Shown piece by piece: positions 17,600 to 18,258 of a stretch of 18,258 bases of DNA. The position numbers and the translations under genes are program-made. The DNA comes from Jimgerdemannia flammicorona (Eukaryota; Mucoromycota; Endogonomycetes; Endogonales; Endogonaceae). Location: the NCBI GenBank assembly GCA_003990745.1, contig RBNI01002520.1, positions 1-18,258 of the forward strand, in the 5' to 3' direction. How positions within the stretch are numbered: the first letter of the stretch is position 1; the number at the start of each line of letters is the position of its first letter. The notes beneath the pieces were generated by a model. It was not told the origin of the DNA, did not search any database, and was given only the letters and a program-made list of their open reading frames with translations.

Positions 17600-18258
17600 T
17601 GTGTGATTAAATTATATATTTATGCAACATGTTTTGCAAAATCCAACAGCTTCTTTAATTCTTATCTGCAATGCATATTACAAGGGCTGACAGACCCTAC
17701 AAATGATGAGATTTTTATATATAATTATGTACTTCTCCCAACTTTTACTTTCTCTTGACCATCACTCTTATAGAGTTTCTGAAATCACTATATATATGTA
17801 TATACTCAATAATAGTAAATGCAGACACCCCTCTTCAAAATTTTATAACTGCTGATAATTAGCAATTACTCATTGATACTCTGCAAATTCTATATGAGAA
17901 TAAAATGAAAAACATAACTAAAGCACTATCTGCTGAACTTGTGCTACTTATTAATATAAAGTTAAATTTCAGTCTTAAGCTTCTCAATCTTCTCTAATAT
18001 ATTTGAGATGATACTATTATATCTATTTACTATTTATATAAAAGATTATATATTATAGAATATTTATATTAAATAATAAATAATATAATATTTTAAAATA
18101 TTTAAAAATCTTCTTTCAATATTAAATTATAGTTAGAATATTTTTCTTTCTTTTTTAATACTAATTATTTTATTTTAGCTAATTATAAAAACTTATAGAA
18201 TTTTATAAAAAAAAAAAATTATTATTTTTAATCTAAACTTTATTTAGTATTTTTTTTT
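17600..18258. other. Very AT-rich terminal block
   Basis: Composition shifts to strongly AT-rich, most extreme after about 17950 where G and C are rare and A/T runs dominate, ending in T8. The plus frame at 17558-17758 (66 codons) uses AT-rich codons unlike the genes at the left of the window; I cannot assign it. The block may be an AT isochore, a centromere- or telomere-proximal region, a RIP-affected relic or sequence of other origin. Confidence 0.75.

Noticed and set aside
1..18258. tRNA genes, rRNA, CRISPR arrays, intact transposons
   Set aside because: I looked for tRNA T-loop (GTTCRA) patterns with matching arms, regular spacer-repeat arrays and long terminal repeats or transposase motifs, and found none convincing.

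Overview
The window reads as nuclear DNA of a fungus, most likely an early-diverging lineage such as a chytrid; that placement is an inference. Protein-coding genes are split by short introns (about 70-105 nt) with GTRNGT-like donors and YAG acceptors. Recognisable products include a peroxisomal ABC half-transporter, a fungal-type protoglobin, an RNA ligase-fold protein, a Rho GTPase remnant and an ankyrin fragment. No bacterial-style operons, tRNAs, rRNAs or CRISPR arrays are visible.

Layout. 1-984 (minus): the first five exons of an ABCD3/PMP70-like peroxisomal transporter, running off the left edge. 1770-2792 (plus): an intronless 340-aa protein with a degenerate nuclease-like core and a C-terminal membrane anchor. 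2793-4217: non-coding. 4218-5297 (minus): an RNA ligase-family protein. 5493-6455 (minus): a three-exon protoglobin with a C-terminal membrane segment. 6456-7585: non-coding. 7586-8311 (plus): a decayed Rho GTPase, followed by a long frame broken by one stop (8396-9067). 9048-10707 (minus): a nine-exon gene for a secreted, cysteine-rich 326-aa protein. 10708-12402: nothing firm. 12463-12744: an ankyrin fragment followed by A-rich DNA. 13917-14020: a perfect 51-bp tandem duplication. 14867-15362: a possible small two-exon gene. 15980-16705: a family of diverged repeats. About 17600 to the end: a sharp switch to very AT-rich DNA.

The left half (1-6.5 kb) is gene-dense and its genes look intact; the right half (from about 10.7 kb) is mostly pseudogenes, repeats and low-complexity DNA, like a decaying or subtelomere-like flank. 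The genes do not form an obvious shared pathway. The RNA ligase and protoglobin are tandem on the minus strand, with the likely protoglobin poly(A) signal only 36 bp before the farthest-upstream ligase start, but nothing shows a joint function. The most interesting items are the RNA ligase, the tail-anchored protoglobin with two frame-preserving introns, the secreted cysteine-rich protein and the inactive-looking nuclease-fold membrane protein.
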